A stretch of 64,000 bases of DNA from Elysia chlorotica (Eukaryota > Mollusca > Gastropoda > Plakobranchidae), in NCBI GenBank assembly GCA_003991915.1, contig RQTK01000437.1, positions 29,174 to 93,173 on the forward strand. The letters are read 5' to 3'. Both the position numbers and the translations under genes were made by a program. Every line of letters begins with the position of its first letter. Positions within the stretch are counted from its first letter, which is position 1. This document shows, piece after piece, positions 34,489 to 46,112 of this stretch. A model generated the notes under the pieces. It was given only the letters and a program-made list of their open reading frames with translations, ran no database searches and was not told the origin of the DNA.

Positions 34489-36025
34489 AACCAATCAGTA
34501 GGGGATAAAGAGGTGCCCATAAGGGCGACCGAACCAGAAGCTTACAATAAAGCTGCGCATTATACCCTTGGGTCACCGCGTCTTCTAAACACGGGAGAGA
34601 ACTCCTCCAAACGATCTTTTTTTCTTCTTCAGATTTTGTCAGTGATGGAGCGGTACTTAAGCTCAATTCCTGTCATAGCGCTAGCTGCCAACCTGAGGTC
34701 ACATGATGGTATTAATGTGCATTTCCATCCATTATTATTGGACACTGTCTCGTTGTACAAGTTAGTATGTGGTTGGGTTGGCATCTGTTCTGCTATATTA
34801 CCACGATATGGCAAACAGACAGGGCTCTGTATTGCCTGGTATTATCACCTCGTCCAATCTGTTTGTTAAAGATTTAAAAAAAAAAATATTTTTAATGTTG
34901 CAAAGAGAATTGCAAAGAAGGTGCTACGTGAACAACAAGGCTATGCCGCGGATCTTGATTAAAAATGTAACAAATTTAACACTGATGTTATCTTTGGTCT
35001 CAAGATCCTTCAATAAATCATCTGGTGTCATCCCTGAAGAGATCCATGCACAATGATGCATCAAGCCTTCCTGTTGTTGGCTTTTGTTGTATATTCTGAA
35101 CTCTTTTACAAATCCTTGGGGTGTATTATCTGAGAATTCTAAGATAAAAGCGTCAGCTCTGGTTCTTTAAGGCACATCTTTGATAGCCACTTAAACCACT
35201 TTATGGCTCTATGCCTGATGTTTAAGCTTCTCGTTATAAAATGTTAATACCATACAAAAATTGGCAATGACCGACTTTTGTTCATAAGAATCAAACTTGT
35301 TGTAGTTTTGTCATGACAAAACTCTTTTGTTGTTGTTGTAATAACGATACAAAATTCGAATGATTTTAACCATTAAGTAAATATTAATGTCATTAAAAAC
35401 AGAAGTTCTACAGCCTAATTTCTCGGAACTCCCTTTATTATTTTAAAACGCGTGATATTTCTGCATTGTTAACGGGGCTTCAGTCAACAAACGAGAAAAC
35501 TAAGCAACCAATCAAAAGACATAATACATATAATTCATAGTAATCCCTTGTCTTTTGAAAATGTATGAGTGCACTTTAGTAAATTGCCTGGATCGATTTG
35601 TTTAACTCTTGACTCACACGACTTTAACACCAGTTTTGTGAATGTCGTTTAATATCATCCATCAAATCATGCTTTGACATGACACAGAAATAGAAGAAGT
35701 GGGAAGGTCAGAACGTGGAGGCAGATTATAATGAGTGGGGAGACTTTAATGAGTTTTTTTAAGGTAAGTCAAGAAGAGTTAAAAGATGAAAAAAGAAGGG
35801 AGATAAAATAATGTAAAGAGAAATAGAGTTGCAAGATACAAAGAGTAGAACGATAAAAAGAGTGTAAAAAAGTGGGAAGATAAAAAAGTAAAAAGATTAT
35901 AAGGAATACGAAGATAAAAAGTGTAGGATAGTTAAAAAGGGATTAGAAAATAAAAAAACAGTGGAAGGAGCAATAGGAGTGAGAAGATTAATTTGAAAAA
36001 AATAGAGGGGGGGGGGGGGGGGGGA
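34489..36025. other. gene-free stretch, purine-rich at right
   Basis: No supported gene. Forward frames 34513-34869 and 34769-35056 overlap in different phases and lack splice or domain evidence. From 35690 to 36020 the sequence is A/G-rich with AAAAAG words and ends in a long G run (36007-36024). Confidence 0.45.
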
Positions 36026-36026
36026 T

Positions 36027-36183
36027 CAAGTTAAGTTGAGTTTGTGTGGGAATACCATGACTCCTGTCTCAGCCAGTCACATAAAACTGGCACCGGCCCA
36101 TCCAATAGGGGGCGAAATCGCCAGGGCTCGAACCGCAAAGCTCCTGCGCCGGAAGCTGGTGTTCTACCCCATGTCTACAGCGA
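36027..36183 (-). mobile_element. SINE-G copy, type 1 head, truncated at the tail side
   Basis: Minus strand: head 'tggggtagaacaccagcttcc', B box 'ggttcgagccctggcg', TTTCGCCCCCTATTGG, 'gactgagacaggagtcatgg', then directly AACTCAACTTAACTT. The second half of the body is absent, so the tail follows an internal deletion. Confidence 0.85.
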
Positions 36184-36289
36184 CTCCCGAGGGAGTTTTT
36201 AAAAAAGTAGAAAAATTTAGTAAAAAAAAAATAGGGAGGTCAAAAAGAGTGTGGAGACAAAATTTTCAATTTAGGAGTTCACATGTTTG

Positions 36290-36620
36290 AAATCCAAGCC
36301 TTGGTCCCTCCAGTTTGGGCCGGTTTTAGTAACATATGACCGCTGATATGAAAGTCCTTGTTTCCAAGCCCTGCCTCTGCAAATGTTGCGAAATATGTGA
36401 AACCTAAACCCTGGTGTATTTCACCTAGTATCGTATTTTTCAGGAATATACAAGACGTTACAATAAACGAGAGCATATCTCCGACAAGGATACATTTGTA
36501 CATTTTTGTTGAATATCTTTGATGTGTTATATCAGGGTGGAGAAACATTTTGCGGAATCTCACCTTAATAGACGGGGATCAAACTCCGGGTCTTTTGACT
36601 ACAAGGCATGCATTATAGCC
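36290..36620 (-). mobile_element. possible tRNA-derived repeat, unrelated body
   Basis: Minus strand from 36620 reads GGCTATAATGCATGCCTTGT and then 'cggagtttgatccccg', with A- and B-box-like spacing. The following DNA does not match SINE-G. It is either a different SINE family or a worn tRNA relic. Confidence 0.3.
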
Positions 36621-36717
36621 TCCTGACATATATACTTAATAAAATACAGCCACAATAGATAATTACATCCATCCCATCCTCCCAAACAATGGAAAATGAA
36701 AAAGACGAATCGAAAAA

Positions 36718-36786
36718 CAAAGCAACAACAATAACAACAACAGCAGCAACAACAACAATAACAACAGCGACAACAGCAGCTAAAAC
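36718..36786. repeat. (CAA)n-rich microsatellite
   Basis: CAA/CAG/ATA trinucleotides. Minus-strand Cys-rich or Val-rich frames across it are artefacts. Confidence 0.85.
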
Positions 36787-36839
36787 AGAAACAGCTGAGG
36801 ACGCAAGACCTACATCTAGACCCCAAGAGAACAATGTTT

Positions 36840-37214
36840 TAAAATAATTATTCCTACTTTATAGTAAGGTCATAAGAGCATTGTAGTTTTAGATGGACTT
36901 GCAAATTTATTGCGAACAAAGGAAGTATGTTATTACTTTATTCAGCTATCTTAGGTTACTAGTGTGGTTACACTGCTTTAGGACTACTGTTATCCCGGTA
37001 AGAATAAAAGAGGACATCAAAGACGTTACCATTGGAAATTGTTGTTTCTGCTATGTAAATGTAGGTGAGTATTTTTCACACCTAATGATTCTGATGATAC
37101 GAGATACATGTCGTTGTATAGGAGGGTAACAGTTCTAAATACAACGGTCTTCAATAGAGTTGTGTGTTTTATGTCTTTTTTGAATGTTTTGATTTATTTT
37201 TCTAGACCAATACG
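36840..37214. other. no supported gene
   Basis: A forward open frame (36893-37129) crosses donor-like GTAAGA and GTGAGT words (near 36999 and 37064) without a convincing acceptor upstream. I do not call an exon. Confidence 0.4.
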
Positions 37215-37488
37215 AAAGCAGATTTTTTTCTGGATAAACAACAATCTGAAAATTTACTTGTAAATATTTGCAAATTTTACGAGGGTAGAAAGCTATCTTG
37301 CAATCTTCATATCTTTTGTACTGTTCTTTATTTATTAATGCTTGTGGTTTTAATTAAAGGGGCATCTTGCAATATCCACATCCAACAAACACAAACACAG
37401 ATTTTTTTCTGGATAAACAACAATCTGAAAATTTACTTCAATATCCACATCCAACAAACACAAACACACACACACACACACACACAGA
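37215..37488. repeat. interleaved direct repeats plus (CA)n
   Basis: A 40-bp phrase starting AGATTTTTTTCTGGATAAAC occurs at 37219 and 37399. A 30-bp phrase CAATATCCACATCCAACAAA occurs at 37370 and 37439. The second is followed by a CA dinucleotide run. Confidence 0.85.
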
Positions 37489-38032
37489 CGCTCGCGTGTA
37501 CTTCAACTTCAAGGAGAGACAATTTGAGGATAATTTCAAATAACCTTCGATTCTGTTGGATTCTGAGAGTCAGGGTAAATTGATTTTATAACTCTCTGAT
37601 GTATTGTATGGATTGCTAATAACCATCATTGTAGAGAAAAGGTTACCATTCATTTCTCGAATAATTTAACAGACAAATAGTGAAAAAAAAGCTTTGTGTT
37701 TAGAATCCAAAATGAGATCATTGATACAGAGCAACGCTTTCAATAAAGTACATGTAATGGAGAAAACTAGAAGTTACAAACTAAAACTAGTCCTAATAAC
37801 TAGACCAGTCTATGACTTGGTACTAATTTATTGACTTTTTGTGTGTGTCTGTGCAAATCGGTCGATAACCTACTTCCAGTACAGACAGATCGAACAACTG
37901 CGAGTACTAAGTATTGATTTTATAGATTTAAATTGTACTGGCTACGGTTCCGATTGCGCGATCTTGCGCCCCCACACCACATAGTTAGTACAATAGAAGG
38001 ACTACAAAGGTTTGCCCTTTGTCCGAGCTTGC
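37489..38032. other. no supported feature
   Basis: AT-rich DNA without a recognisable exon or element. Confidence 0.5.
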
Positions 38033-38101
38033 GCCATTGTTATTCTTTGAATGGGGCTGTATAGTTGAGCCTCGTTATAATGGACTTAATCAATACAGGA
38101 T
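38033..38101. repeat. direct repeat flanking a SINE, left copy
   Basis: Contains 'ggggctgtatagttgagcct' and 'cgttataatggacttaat'. The partner is at 38378-38452 on the far side of the SINE at 38118-38370. Confidence 0.65.
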
Positions 38102-38117
38102 GAATTCCAGAGAGAGT

Positions 38118-38370
38118 GGTTGAGTTGAATTAAGTTGGAGTTTATTGCCTAGCTTCCAACGTCAGCACTATTTAGGGTTTCTTTATGGTGGACGAGTCCA
38201 AAGATTAAAGTGTGGTAAATTTACGTTTTGTCACATTTTACTAAACCCGACTCAATCCATAGGGGACAAAATCAGTACAAAAATGTTGAGCAATTGTTTA
38301 GGGTTTCGAACCATGTACCTCCTGGTAAGAGACAACGCTCTATTACTCGTGCCACTTCCCCCCACCCCTC
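38118..38370 (-). mobile_element. SINE-G copy, type 2 head, diverged
   Basis: Minus strand: 'ggcacgagtaatagagcgttg', B box 'catggttcgaaaccc', spacer, TTTTGTCCCCTATGGATTGA, then a strongly diverged body ending with 'gctgacgttggaagc' and an AACTTAATTCAACTCAA tail. Confidence 0.75.
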
Positions 38371-38377
38371 CTCTCCG

Positions 38378-38452
38378 TCGCTATTTTAACTGTTCAATGA
38401 AGCTGTATAGCTGTGTCTCGTTATAACGAACTTATTTAATATAATCAATAAG
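38378..38452. repeat. direct repeat flanking a SINE, right copy
   Basis: Partner of 38033-38101, roughly 75 percent alike. It is far longer than a normal SINE target-site duplication and more diverged, so it probably reflects an older repeat into which the SINE inserted or a later duplication. Confidence 0.6.
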
Positions 38453-38782
38453 GGAGTTATTTCAATGTGATTTTCTCTAATCAAGCTCTTAAAAGTACGA
38501 GACGAACATGGACATTTTAGTTGGGATGTTAGACCGTCTGAGGTAAATCTTATAAAGAAGTATTTTCTAGTTATATACAGTTAAATCAAGTTTCATTTTT
38601 TTGTAAACGTTGATGAGCTAACAGAATCGCACACCCTATGGAAAACCAATAATTATTAGGGGCTAGCTTTAGGGAAGCTTTGAATTTGTTTTACGCTTGG
38701 GGCTACCTGATAATTATTGATATGATTAGGTGATGTAATTTTAATTAGAAAGGCATTCAAGTACTGGACTGATAAGAAGTGG

Positions 38783-39065
38783 AGTGAGTGAGTTTGGTTC
38801 CTAACGCTCAACGTCAGCAGCAAGGTATTCTGTGGACGGATCTCAAGGCTAACGTCTGAAAATTATATGTGCTGCGACAAAAAGACAATTAGGGGAAACC
38901 AGGGCTCCTGGTAAGATCCTTCACATTGTACTGATAATACCCCAACCTGTAGGGGACAAAATTGGACAAAATAAATTTCTCCAAGCGCGGGTTTCGAACC
39001 GGGGATCCCCCCGATTGGGAGATGAATGCTTTACCATCTCCACCTAGTGACCGCTCCGCCGCCCT
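38783..39065 (-). mobile_element. SINE-G copy, type 2 head
   Basis: Minus strand: GGTCACTAGGTGGAGATGGT, 'aaagcattcatctcccaatc', B box 'ccggttcgaaacccg', spacer with 'ttttgtcccctacaggttgg', body, then 'cttgctgctgacgttgagcg'. The head differs more from other type 2 heads and may derive from another tRNA. Confidence 0.75.
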
Positions 39066-39969
39066 GATAAGCAGGAGTTAAGAGGTGCAATCAGTAGCTC
39101 AAAGTGGAACACCATTCATGGCTTGGTTCTTTGACAGAAGGGTAACCGTCACCCCAACCATCCCCTCCCCCTCCTATTTTATATAATATTTTTTGATAAA
39201 TATTATTTAAAAGATGTGCATCAACCACAGTTATGGATCTGCATAGCTAGATAAAGCACCGACGTCTCTGTTAACACCCCCGCCCCCTTTCTTTTTCTAC
39301 ATACCTTCAATGTGATACTGGCAAATTGACATATAGACCGTTACAAATATAACTACACTTAATGAATTTGTTGTTAAAACTTCGGAATCGAAACCGTAAC
39401 CCATGAACTTTTCAATAGAATTGACTATTGGGTTATACATGATGCAAATGTTAAAAATATAGGGGTAAGATATTTCTCAATAAAAAAAAAGGAAATTATG
39501 AAACAGAATAAAAATAAATTATCATTTACTAGACTGGATGGAGTTTGACGCCAAGGTAAAAATGGGCATCTCTGGATTATCGAACCTTAAAGCCCTTCTT
39601 TTAAACACAGTGCTCTACAAATTGAGCGCTTACATTATCTAACACTTTCGTAAAATACGACCATTGCTGTAAGCTACAAAACGTGTAACTTCCGAGAAAT
39701 ACACAGGCGCGGATATTACGTGCACAATTCAAACAAAAAATGAACAAGCCAGGAAAACCCGAAAACACAATCTTTTCTGTTTGGTGGCGATCAAGAAAAG
39801 AAGTTATCACGTTGAGTGCGAACTAATGACCCCCCGCAAGATGGAAGCTCAATGCATTCCTGCCTCTTAGTACATTTTGTACAAGGGTACTACAGGAATC
39901 ACGCTTCATAACGTAATGGATCTAGAACGCTTTACGCAAGCAGAACTATAACACTGCAGACAGCCAAGG
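39066..39969. other. gene-free; possible tRNA-like head near 39570-39640
   Basis: Minus strand 39640-39570 reads GTAAGCGCTCAATTTGTAGA and 'aaggttcgataatcc', A/B-box-like, with no SINE-G body after it. Nothing else supported. Confidence 0.4.
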
Positions 39970-40363
39970 CCCTGCCTGGTAATAATACAACTCCATTATT
40001 CTCCCACCACGGCAAGAGACTAGGGCTTCCGGTCAGGTTCCGCTCTTTTCTGAACGGAAATACCCGCACTCCAACTGTAGGGATGCCTTCCACCCTGGCT
40101 CCTCTCCGCAGTTGCGTCTTTTATTCGCCGTCACGCCCGGCCTAATAACCTATCCAGGTCAGCTCCTGAAAGGAACTGAAAGGAACAGACTATTGCCAGT
40201 TGGCGCGGGTTCCGTTACTCCTAGATCTACAGAGGTGTTACAATCCGAGACACGAAGTCGAGACCTCATCGCTCACAAGAACGTGCCTGAAGCGCCTGAG
40301 TCTAAACTCCTGGGGCTAGGGACCAGGCTCAAATTTATTGTTTCCAATACTGGACGCCTCTAA
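39970..40363. other. GC-richer island of unknown nature
   Basis: About 400 bp visibly richer in G+C than its surroundings, without simple repeats. A forward frame 40112-40363 starting at TTG is open but unrecognised, without clear splice signals. It could be a worn transposon fragment, a captured gene piece or a distinct repeat family. Confidence 0.35.
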
Positions 40364-40617
40364 ACAAGTGATAAATAATATGGACGTCTGATTTTGTATC
40401 ACCGGGTGGTTTCAACGCTTTGCAACGCGAAGAATTCTAGCCCAGAGCGGCTATCGGATGTTAAGCATTGTTATAATCTGTGAATGAGGCTGCGAGACAT
40501 TGCGATAAATCCAGTTTCGAAAGAATCCTATTCTTTTCTGAATGCTATAGAAGTGCATTTTCTATCAAATACAAAACAAATAAGACATAAGAACTCATGG
40601 AAAGATAGTAGTTGTAG

Positions 40618-40782
40618 TAGCTGAGTTGGTGTGACGTCAAACTCAGCACTATATAGGCTACAAGTATAGAGACTGACGTTTCACAATTAAAATTAATGTG
40701 CTGCCACACACGAGACAAGGCGGTGATACCATGACTCCTGCAGGAGGTGAAATCACCATGGCGCGAACTACAGACCGCCTTA
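40618..40782 (-). mobile_element. SINE-G copy, internally deleted
   Basis: Minus strand: 'gcggtctgtagttcgcgcca' (B-box region), GGTGATTTCACCTCC, then directly 'gcaggagtcatggtatcac' and the rest of the body to 'gtgctgagtttgacg'. The central segment with GGTTGGGTCGGTGTCAG is missing. Confidence 0.8.
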
Positions 40783-40787
40783 TTATT

Positions 40788-40880
40788 ATACTATTATTAT
40801 TGTCATTGTCATTGTCATTGTCATTGCTAATGTTAATGTTAATGTTAATGTTCTTGTTCTTGTTCTTGTTCTTGTTAAAA
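40788..40880. repeat. compound hexanucleotide/trinucleotide microsatellite
   Basis: Adjacent arrays of TTA, then TTGTCA, then AATGTT, then CTTGTT, each a stepwise variant of its neighbour. It directly abuts the SINE's head side. Confidence 0.9.
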
Positions 40881-41837
40881 ACGGTTTATCTTGTTTTAGA
40901 CAAAGCATCGCTAAAATCCGAATTGTAATTTCTCTAAATGATTACATTAAAATAAATACTTTTTTAATAAACATATTTTACGACAAATAGCTAGAGTAGT
41001 AGCATCACTCAAAGATGATGTATTAGCCTCTAAAATCAATGAACCACAAGTCGATGTACTATACTTTAAAAATCGATTTTGATATTCTGGTAGGTCGTGA
41101 AAAATTAGCTTTCTGTCAATAAACTCTTTTAAGATAGACACAAACAAAATTTGAATGATGCTCTTCTTTGATATTTTTTTTTAAATTTAAATGTGATTAT
41201 ACAAACCAATTTTTTTATTTCGTTTTCCCTTTTTTATAATATTTGAAAAAACAGAGAAGGGAAGGCTTTAAACACCATCTCACTACATGGAAATAGATGG
41301 AAGCCGAGGGAGAAGACGATAGCGAAAACAAAATAATAATTTTAGTAGAACGATTTTATTTTGTCTGATTGGGGATGTAAACAAAAAACCTCTGTAATTC
41401 TGCGCTAATCGAGGATCAAAGAGTTTCGAATAATCTGAACGCCAGTGCTATGGACCAAAGGAACCTTATGATTATGACGATAATATCAACATTCTTTTTA
41501 ATTTCTATAATGCCAAGAAGATCTATGTCCCGAAGTCAGTAAAGACTTTGTCTACATCGGATCGATAGAAACACACACAACAAAAACAAACAAACAAACA
41601 GACAAAAAAAAAAACAACAAATGGGGATGGGGAGTGCGAAGTGGTTTACTCAGAGTAAACCAGCCTCTTACCAGATGTACGTGGTTCGTTTCACCTGTCG
41701 CTTCGCTTTGTTTCGTGCTATCATGGCTAAGTGCAGTAAGATGTGATCGGGTATCGTGCCGAGATGGGCCAGAGTGGGTACTTCCTCATTGAAAACCCAG
41801 GAGACATTTAACAATAAGAAAGATGGTGGTGGGGAGA
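40881..41837. other. gene-free stretch
   Basis: No supported gene. The phrase 'cttcctcattgaaaa.ccag' at 41783 recurs at 41959, so a short duplication flanks the first GA array. Confidence 0.5.
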
Positions 41838-41841
41838 GGGA

Positions 41842-41892
<51 letters not shown>

Positions 41893-42060
41893 TGGTGACG
41901 GTTGGTAACAGAGGGGGGCAGAGTAAGGCAGAGAGAGACAGAGGCACAGAGACGGTCCTTCCTCATTGAAAAGCCAGAAAACATTTTAACTAGGAAAGAG
42001 AGGGAGAAAGAGAAAGAGACCGATAAAGAAAGATAAAAGGACAGAGAGAGAGAGGAAAGG

Positions 42061-42115
<55 letters not shown>
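41838..42115. repeat. (GA)n arrays before the second gap
   Basis: Two GA arrays (41838-41889, 42062-42110) separated by purine-rich DNA, the second running up to the N gap. Confidence 0.95.
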
Positions 42116-42316
42116 NNNNNNNNNNNNNNNNNNNNNNNNNNNNNNNNNNNNNNNNNNNNNNNNNNNNNNNNNNNNNNNNNNNNNNNNNNNNNNNNNNNNN
42201 NNNNNNNNNNNNNNNNNNNNNNNNNNNNNNNNNNNNNNNNNNNNNNNNNNNNNNNNNNNNNNNNNNNNNNNNNNNNNNNNNNNNNNNNNNNNNNNNNNNN
42301 NNNNNNNNNNNNNNNN
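42116..42316. other. assembly gap (N)
   Basis: 201 undetermined bases bounded by GA repeats on both sides, so the gap was probably caused by the repeat and its true length is unknown. Confidence 1.
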
Positions 42317-42372
<56 letters not shown>

Positions 42373-42452
42373 TGCAAAAAATGACAGAAAAAGAGAGACA
42401 GAGAGAGAAAGTGCGCGAGAGAATGAGAACAAGAGAGAGAGAGGGGGGTAGA
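42317..42452. repeat. (GA)n array after the second gap
   Basis: Continuation of the GA repeat beyond the gap, grading into imperfect purine-rich sequence. Confidence 0.95.
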
Positions 42453-43458
42453 GAATGAAAAACAGAGCGGAAGAATACACATTTGATGTGCTTTAACTTC
42501 GCCTAAACATTTTTGGGGTTAAATAAAAGTATCCATTTCAGAAGTAAAGAAAATACACCAATGCCCTGCTCTTATCAAACAGTTCCATTTTTTTTTTATA
42601 ATAAATAAACATAATAATTACATTATGTTATCTACATTTCTTTTTAACTTGCTAATGACAATACAATTTTTAAGAAAAAAAAAAACTCTGTTAAAATGGT
42701 AATATTTGCAACGCTTTTTTGTTGTTTTGGTTTTTCTTTTTGTTTGTTTGTTTGTTTATCTCCTATCTTCCCTCTTCAGTATTGATTTCACACACAAAAA
42801 AGAAGACAAAACAAACTAATAATCAACAAAAATAGAGTTTTCCAAAATCTCTACTCTACGTAAAAAGCTGTTATGAAATCGTTCACTATGACTGGTCAGC
42901 TTTTCTTTTTTCTTTTCCGTTTGTTTTGGATTGTATGTTTTAGTACTTTGCTTAGTGGTACGTTGGTGGTCCAATATACCATTTTCAAAGTCCCATTCCT
43001 ACTGTCATTTGTCACTCTCGCCTGCGTCTCTGTGAATGGCTATCTAAATGCAAATATTCTAATTTTACAGTAGTTTTTTATAACCTCTTTTCTTGTGGGC
43101 AAAAAAGCACCGTAGATTTGGGAAATTTCCGAACTACTTTTGATTTTGTTTTGGTGTTTTTACGTCCGTGTAACCTTTTTTCTCCCTGTGCTGGCAAAAT
43201 CTCGTCACGTTCAATATGTCTTTTTTGACTGTCTGTCTATCTACCTACATGGCTATTTACTCTATTGTCTGTCTTTTGTCCGTGGGACTGTGTGTGTGTG
43301 TGAGTGTGTGTCTTTGACTTCTGTAGTTATAATGGTTCTTCGTCTGTCTCTTTGCTTTTTTGTTTGTGGGTCTCTTTATTCATCTGATTTCCATTGTTCT
43401 CAATGTAGGCCTGCGTTATATAGGCCCTAACCTCTTGTTTGCGTCCATCTCCCTCCCT
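42453..43458. other. gene-free stretch
   Basis: No supported gene. Forward frames at 42873-43073 and 43140-43430 are T-rich and lack other evidence. Confidence 0.45.
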
Positions 43459-43850
43459 TCTCAATGTTTCTTTGACTTTTAACTTTGCCGCTAGTCTTTG
43501 TCTATCTTCCTACTCAATGTTCCTTTGACTTTTAACTTTACCGCTAGTCTTTGTCTTCTTCCTTACTTCTCAATGTTCCTTTGACTTTTAACTTTACCAC
43601 TAGTCTATCTTCCTTACTTCTCAATATTCCTTTGACTTTAAACTTTGCCGCTAGTCTTTGAGTATCTTCCTTACTTCTCAATGTTCCTTTGACTTTTAAC
43701 TTTACCGCTAGTCTTTGTCTATCTTCCTACTCAATGTTTCTTTGAATTGAATTTTTCCGCTTATCTCCGCATATATTCATTTCTCAAAGCTTCTTTGAGT
43801 TAAACTTTTCCGCTAATCTCCGCCGATCTTCCTTCGCAATGTTGTCTTTG
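43459..43850. repeat. 56-bp minisatellite, about six units plus decayed ends
   Basis: Unit contains 'ctcaatgttcctttgacttt' followed by 'taactttaccgctagtctttg' and 'tctatcttcct'. Units start near 43459, 43514, 43571, 43619, 43677 and 43733, then decay to the right. Confidence 0.92.
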
Positions 43851-45929
43851 CCTATCTTCTCCCCTTCTTAATTTCTCTATACCACTTGTAATCAGATGTG
43901 CCTATCTTCTTTCCTTCTTAATGTTTTTTCACCGCTTGTATGCGCACATTTTGTTGTTATAACGCCTGTTTGTTCTAACAGTCATCTGAATTTCTCTTGT
44001 CCTGGCAGAGTATGTGTTCGTATCTTTCTTCATTTTCCATATTTCTTTGTCTAGATTGTTGGCTATCTTTTAACCTTTTAAATGTTCCTTTGTTAAACCG
44101 TTTTGTTTTCCTCTGTGTTTGTGTGTATGCCTGAGTAAGGGGGAGGGTGGTAAGAGTACTGTAAGGAGAAGAATGAGGGATTGTATGTAGTGTCAGGAAT
44201 GGTAGAGTGTAGGTAGTGAGGAGAGTTTGGAAGTGGATGATGCCCAGGCAGCGGCAGCGAGAAGTTCGAGGCACCAGAACTGGTTGGACTATAATATGGT
44301 AATGGTATTTGGTATTTAACTCTAAATAGGGCCCTTGAATGCATCACAATGCTTGGATCTTTTTCCGAATGTTCTGGATAAAGGCTTGAGGGCTGTCAAA
44401 TAGGAGCGTAGTAGAAGTAGATTAAGAAGTAGGTATACATGTTGTAGAATTGTCCTACTTACTTGTCAATGTCTCTTTGTTTGGCTCTTTATATTTCCAT
44501 GTTTTCGAACAAAAGTGACGATCCATAATGTTTTAGAGTATAACTCATAATTGTATCCAAACTTTTAGTCAAGTTTAGAGTCAAACCAGCTGTTAGGGTT
44601 GATAATGCTCCAGCTGCCGGCAGTATCTGTATCAATATGTCAACATCTTTAGGGCATAGTTAATCCTCTTAATGGACAATCTCTTTTCTTCTAAGTTAAA
44701 TATGGTAGACTTTCAAAACATTCAATTCTATAGTGCCTCTGTCGAATTTCTGTTTATACGGTTTCTAAGTTCAATGGCGTCCGTTGTTGAATATGTATGT
44801 ACTTTTTTCGGTTCGATAGTCACAGTTTCTTGGTACAATGACATATTTTACGGTACATGAAAGAGATTTACTTTCATGCTACCTTTTCTTTATAAATTTT
44901 CTGAACATTAGAATCGATAGCCGTCTTTACCCCAAGTATTTAGTTAGATAGTATCCCTGCTCATTGTTTATACACAATTAGGTTGGGTTCGTTCTTTACT
45001 GCATTAAAAAAAGAATCACTTATCCTTTATCACTGTCTGCCATCTGTTAAATAGAGATAATGCATTAACTGTCTTCAGACCTTAATATAATTATAGCTCT
45101 TTATACCATTAAACTACCATTAACTTTCTAAGGTAATGCTTTACATTTACATGCAGGCCGTATAATGTCACATTAGAGCAAAACGGCTTAGAGATAGACC
45201 TCATCTCTGTGATTAATAGCTAACATGAAAAGAAAATACAGAGGCAATACTCAAGCTGCTCAAGACTCAAAGTTCTCTGCGTCAAAGGTTCGGACTCTAA
45301 GTTGCGAACATACAATCTAAACTTGCTCTCGACACGCGTAGCTCGGCCTCTCGAATCCAGATGAGGGGCTTCGAAAACTGCTCTTCATTTATAGAGCTAT
45401 CGTAAAACATTTTCTTAAGATTTCCTGTTAAAAGGTAAAAATCTCTTGAGTGTCAACCTTAATAAAGGAAGGGGTATCAAATTAAGTGAAAAGTACCGAA
45501 TTCAGCCCATACAGTAACAACAGCGTACGATAAAAAATTTCCTGTTTACAATGATGCTCCTGTTAGAAACCACTCACGCACTCAAGGAGCTTTCACTCGT
45601 AAAATCTTAAACAATGCATGAAGTATTTAAAATACGGAAGCCATTCCCTCAAAGTCCATACTTATGAATAGCACCCATAGTCAAAAACACCGCACGTGGG
45701 TCTTCTACGGTGTAAACTAATGGTCTTAGGAAGTGCTATAGCGTTAATCTTATCCACGAGGGGAACTCCTAGCTTCTACGATGGGACGGTAACAGTGGTT
45801 TTAGGCCACCGCCATAGACTGACTCTATAACTAACAAGCCGTTTCAAAAAAGCATTAGACGCGAGGCGTACACCCACGCTTTAAATCAAAGTATACAGCG
45901 TGTAATGTTCCAGCGTCCAGCTAGGGTGG
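43851..45929. other. gene-free stretch
   Basis: No convincing gene. A purine-rich patch at 44120-44230 gives long but unremarkable minus-strand frames. Forward frame 44672-44860 is unrecognised. Confidence 0.45.
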
Positions 45930-46112
45930 GGGGAGGGGGTGGCCCTGGGTTAGAACATCGGCTTCCAACGCAAAAGGTCCGGATTCAAGCCCTGAGACAG
46001 GAGTCATGGCATCCCCGCCCTGTCTTGTGTGTGGCAGCACATACAATTGTCAGACGTCAGTCTTGGTTCCCGTACACAATATAGTCTATATAGTCCTGAT
46101 GTTGGACTAGAG
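45930..46112 (+). mobile_element. SINE-G copy, type 1 head, internally deleted
   Basis: Head 'ggccctgggttagaacatcgg', CTTCCAACGC, B box 'ggattcaagccctg', then directly GAGACAGGAGTCATGG and the body to GTCTATATAGTCCTGATGTT. The segment with GGTTGGGTCGGTGTCAG is missing, as in the 40618 copy but with a different junction. Confidence 0.85.

Noticed and set aside
34320-34869. overlapping forward and reverse open frames
   Set aside because: The first covers a SINE; the others overlap in different phases with no domain or splice signals.
41808-42482. 224-codon reverse open frame
   Set aside because: Spans an N gap and GA arrays; its apparent continuity is an artefact of untranslated N.
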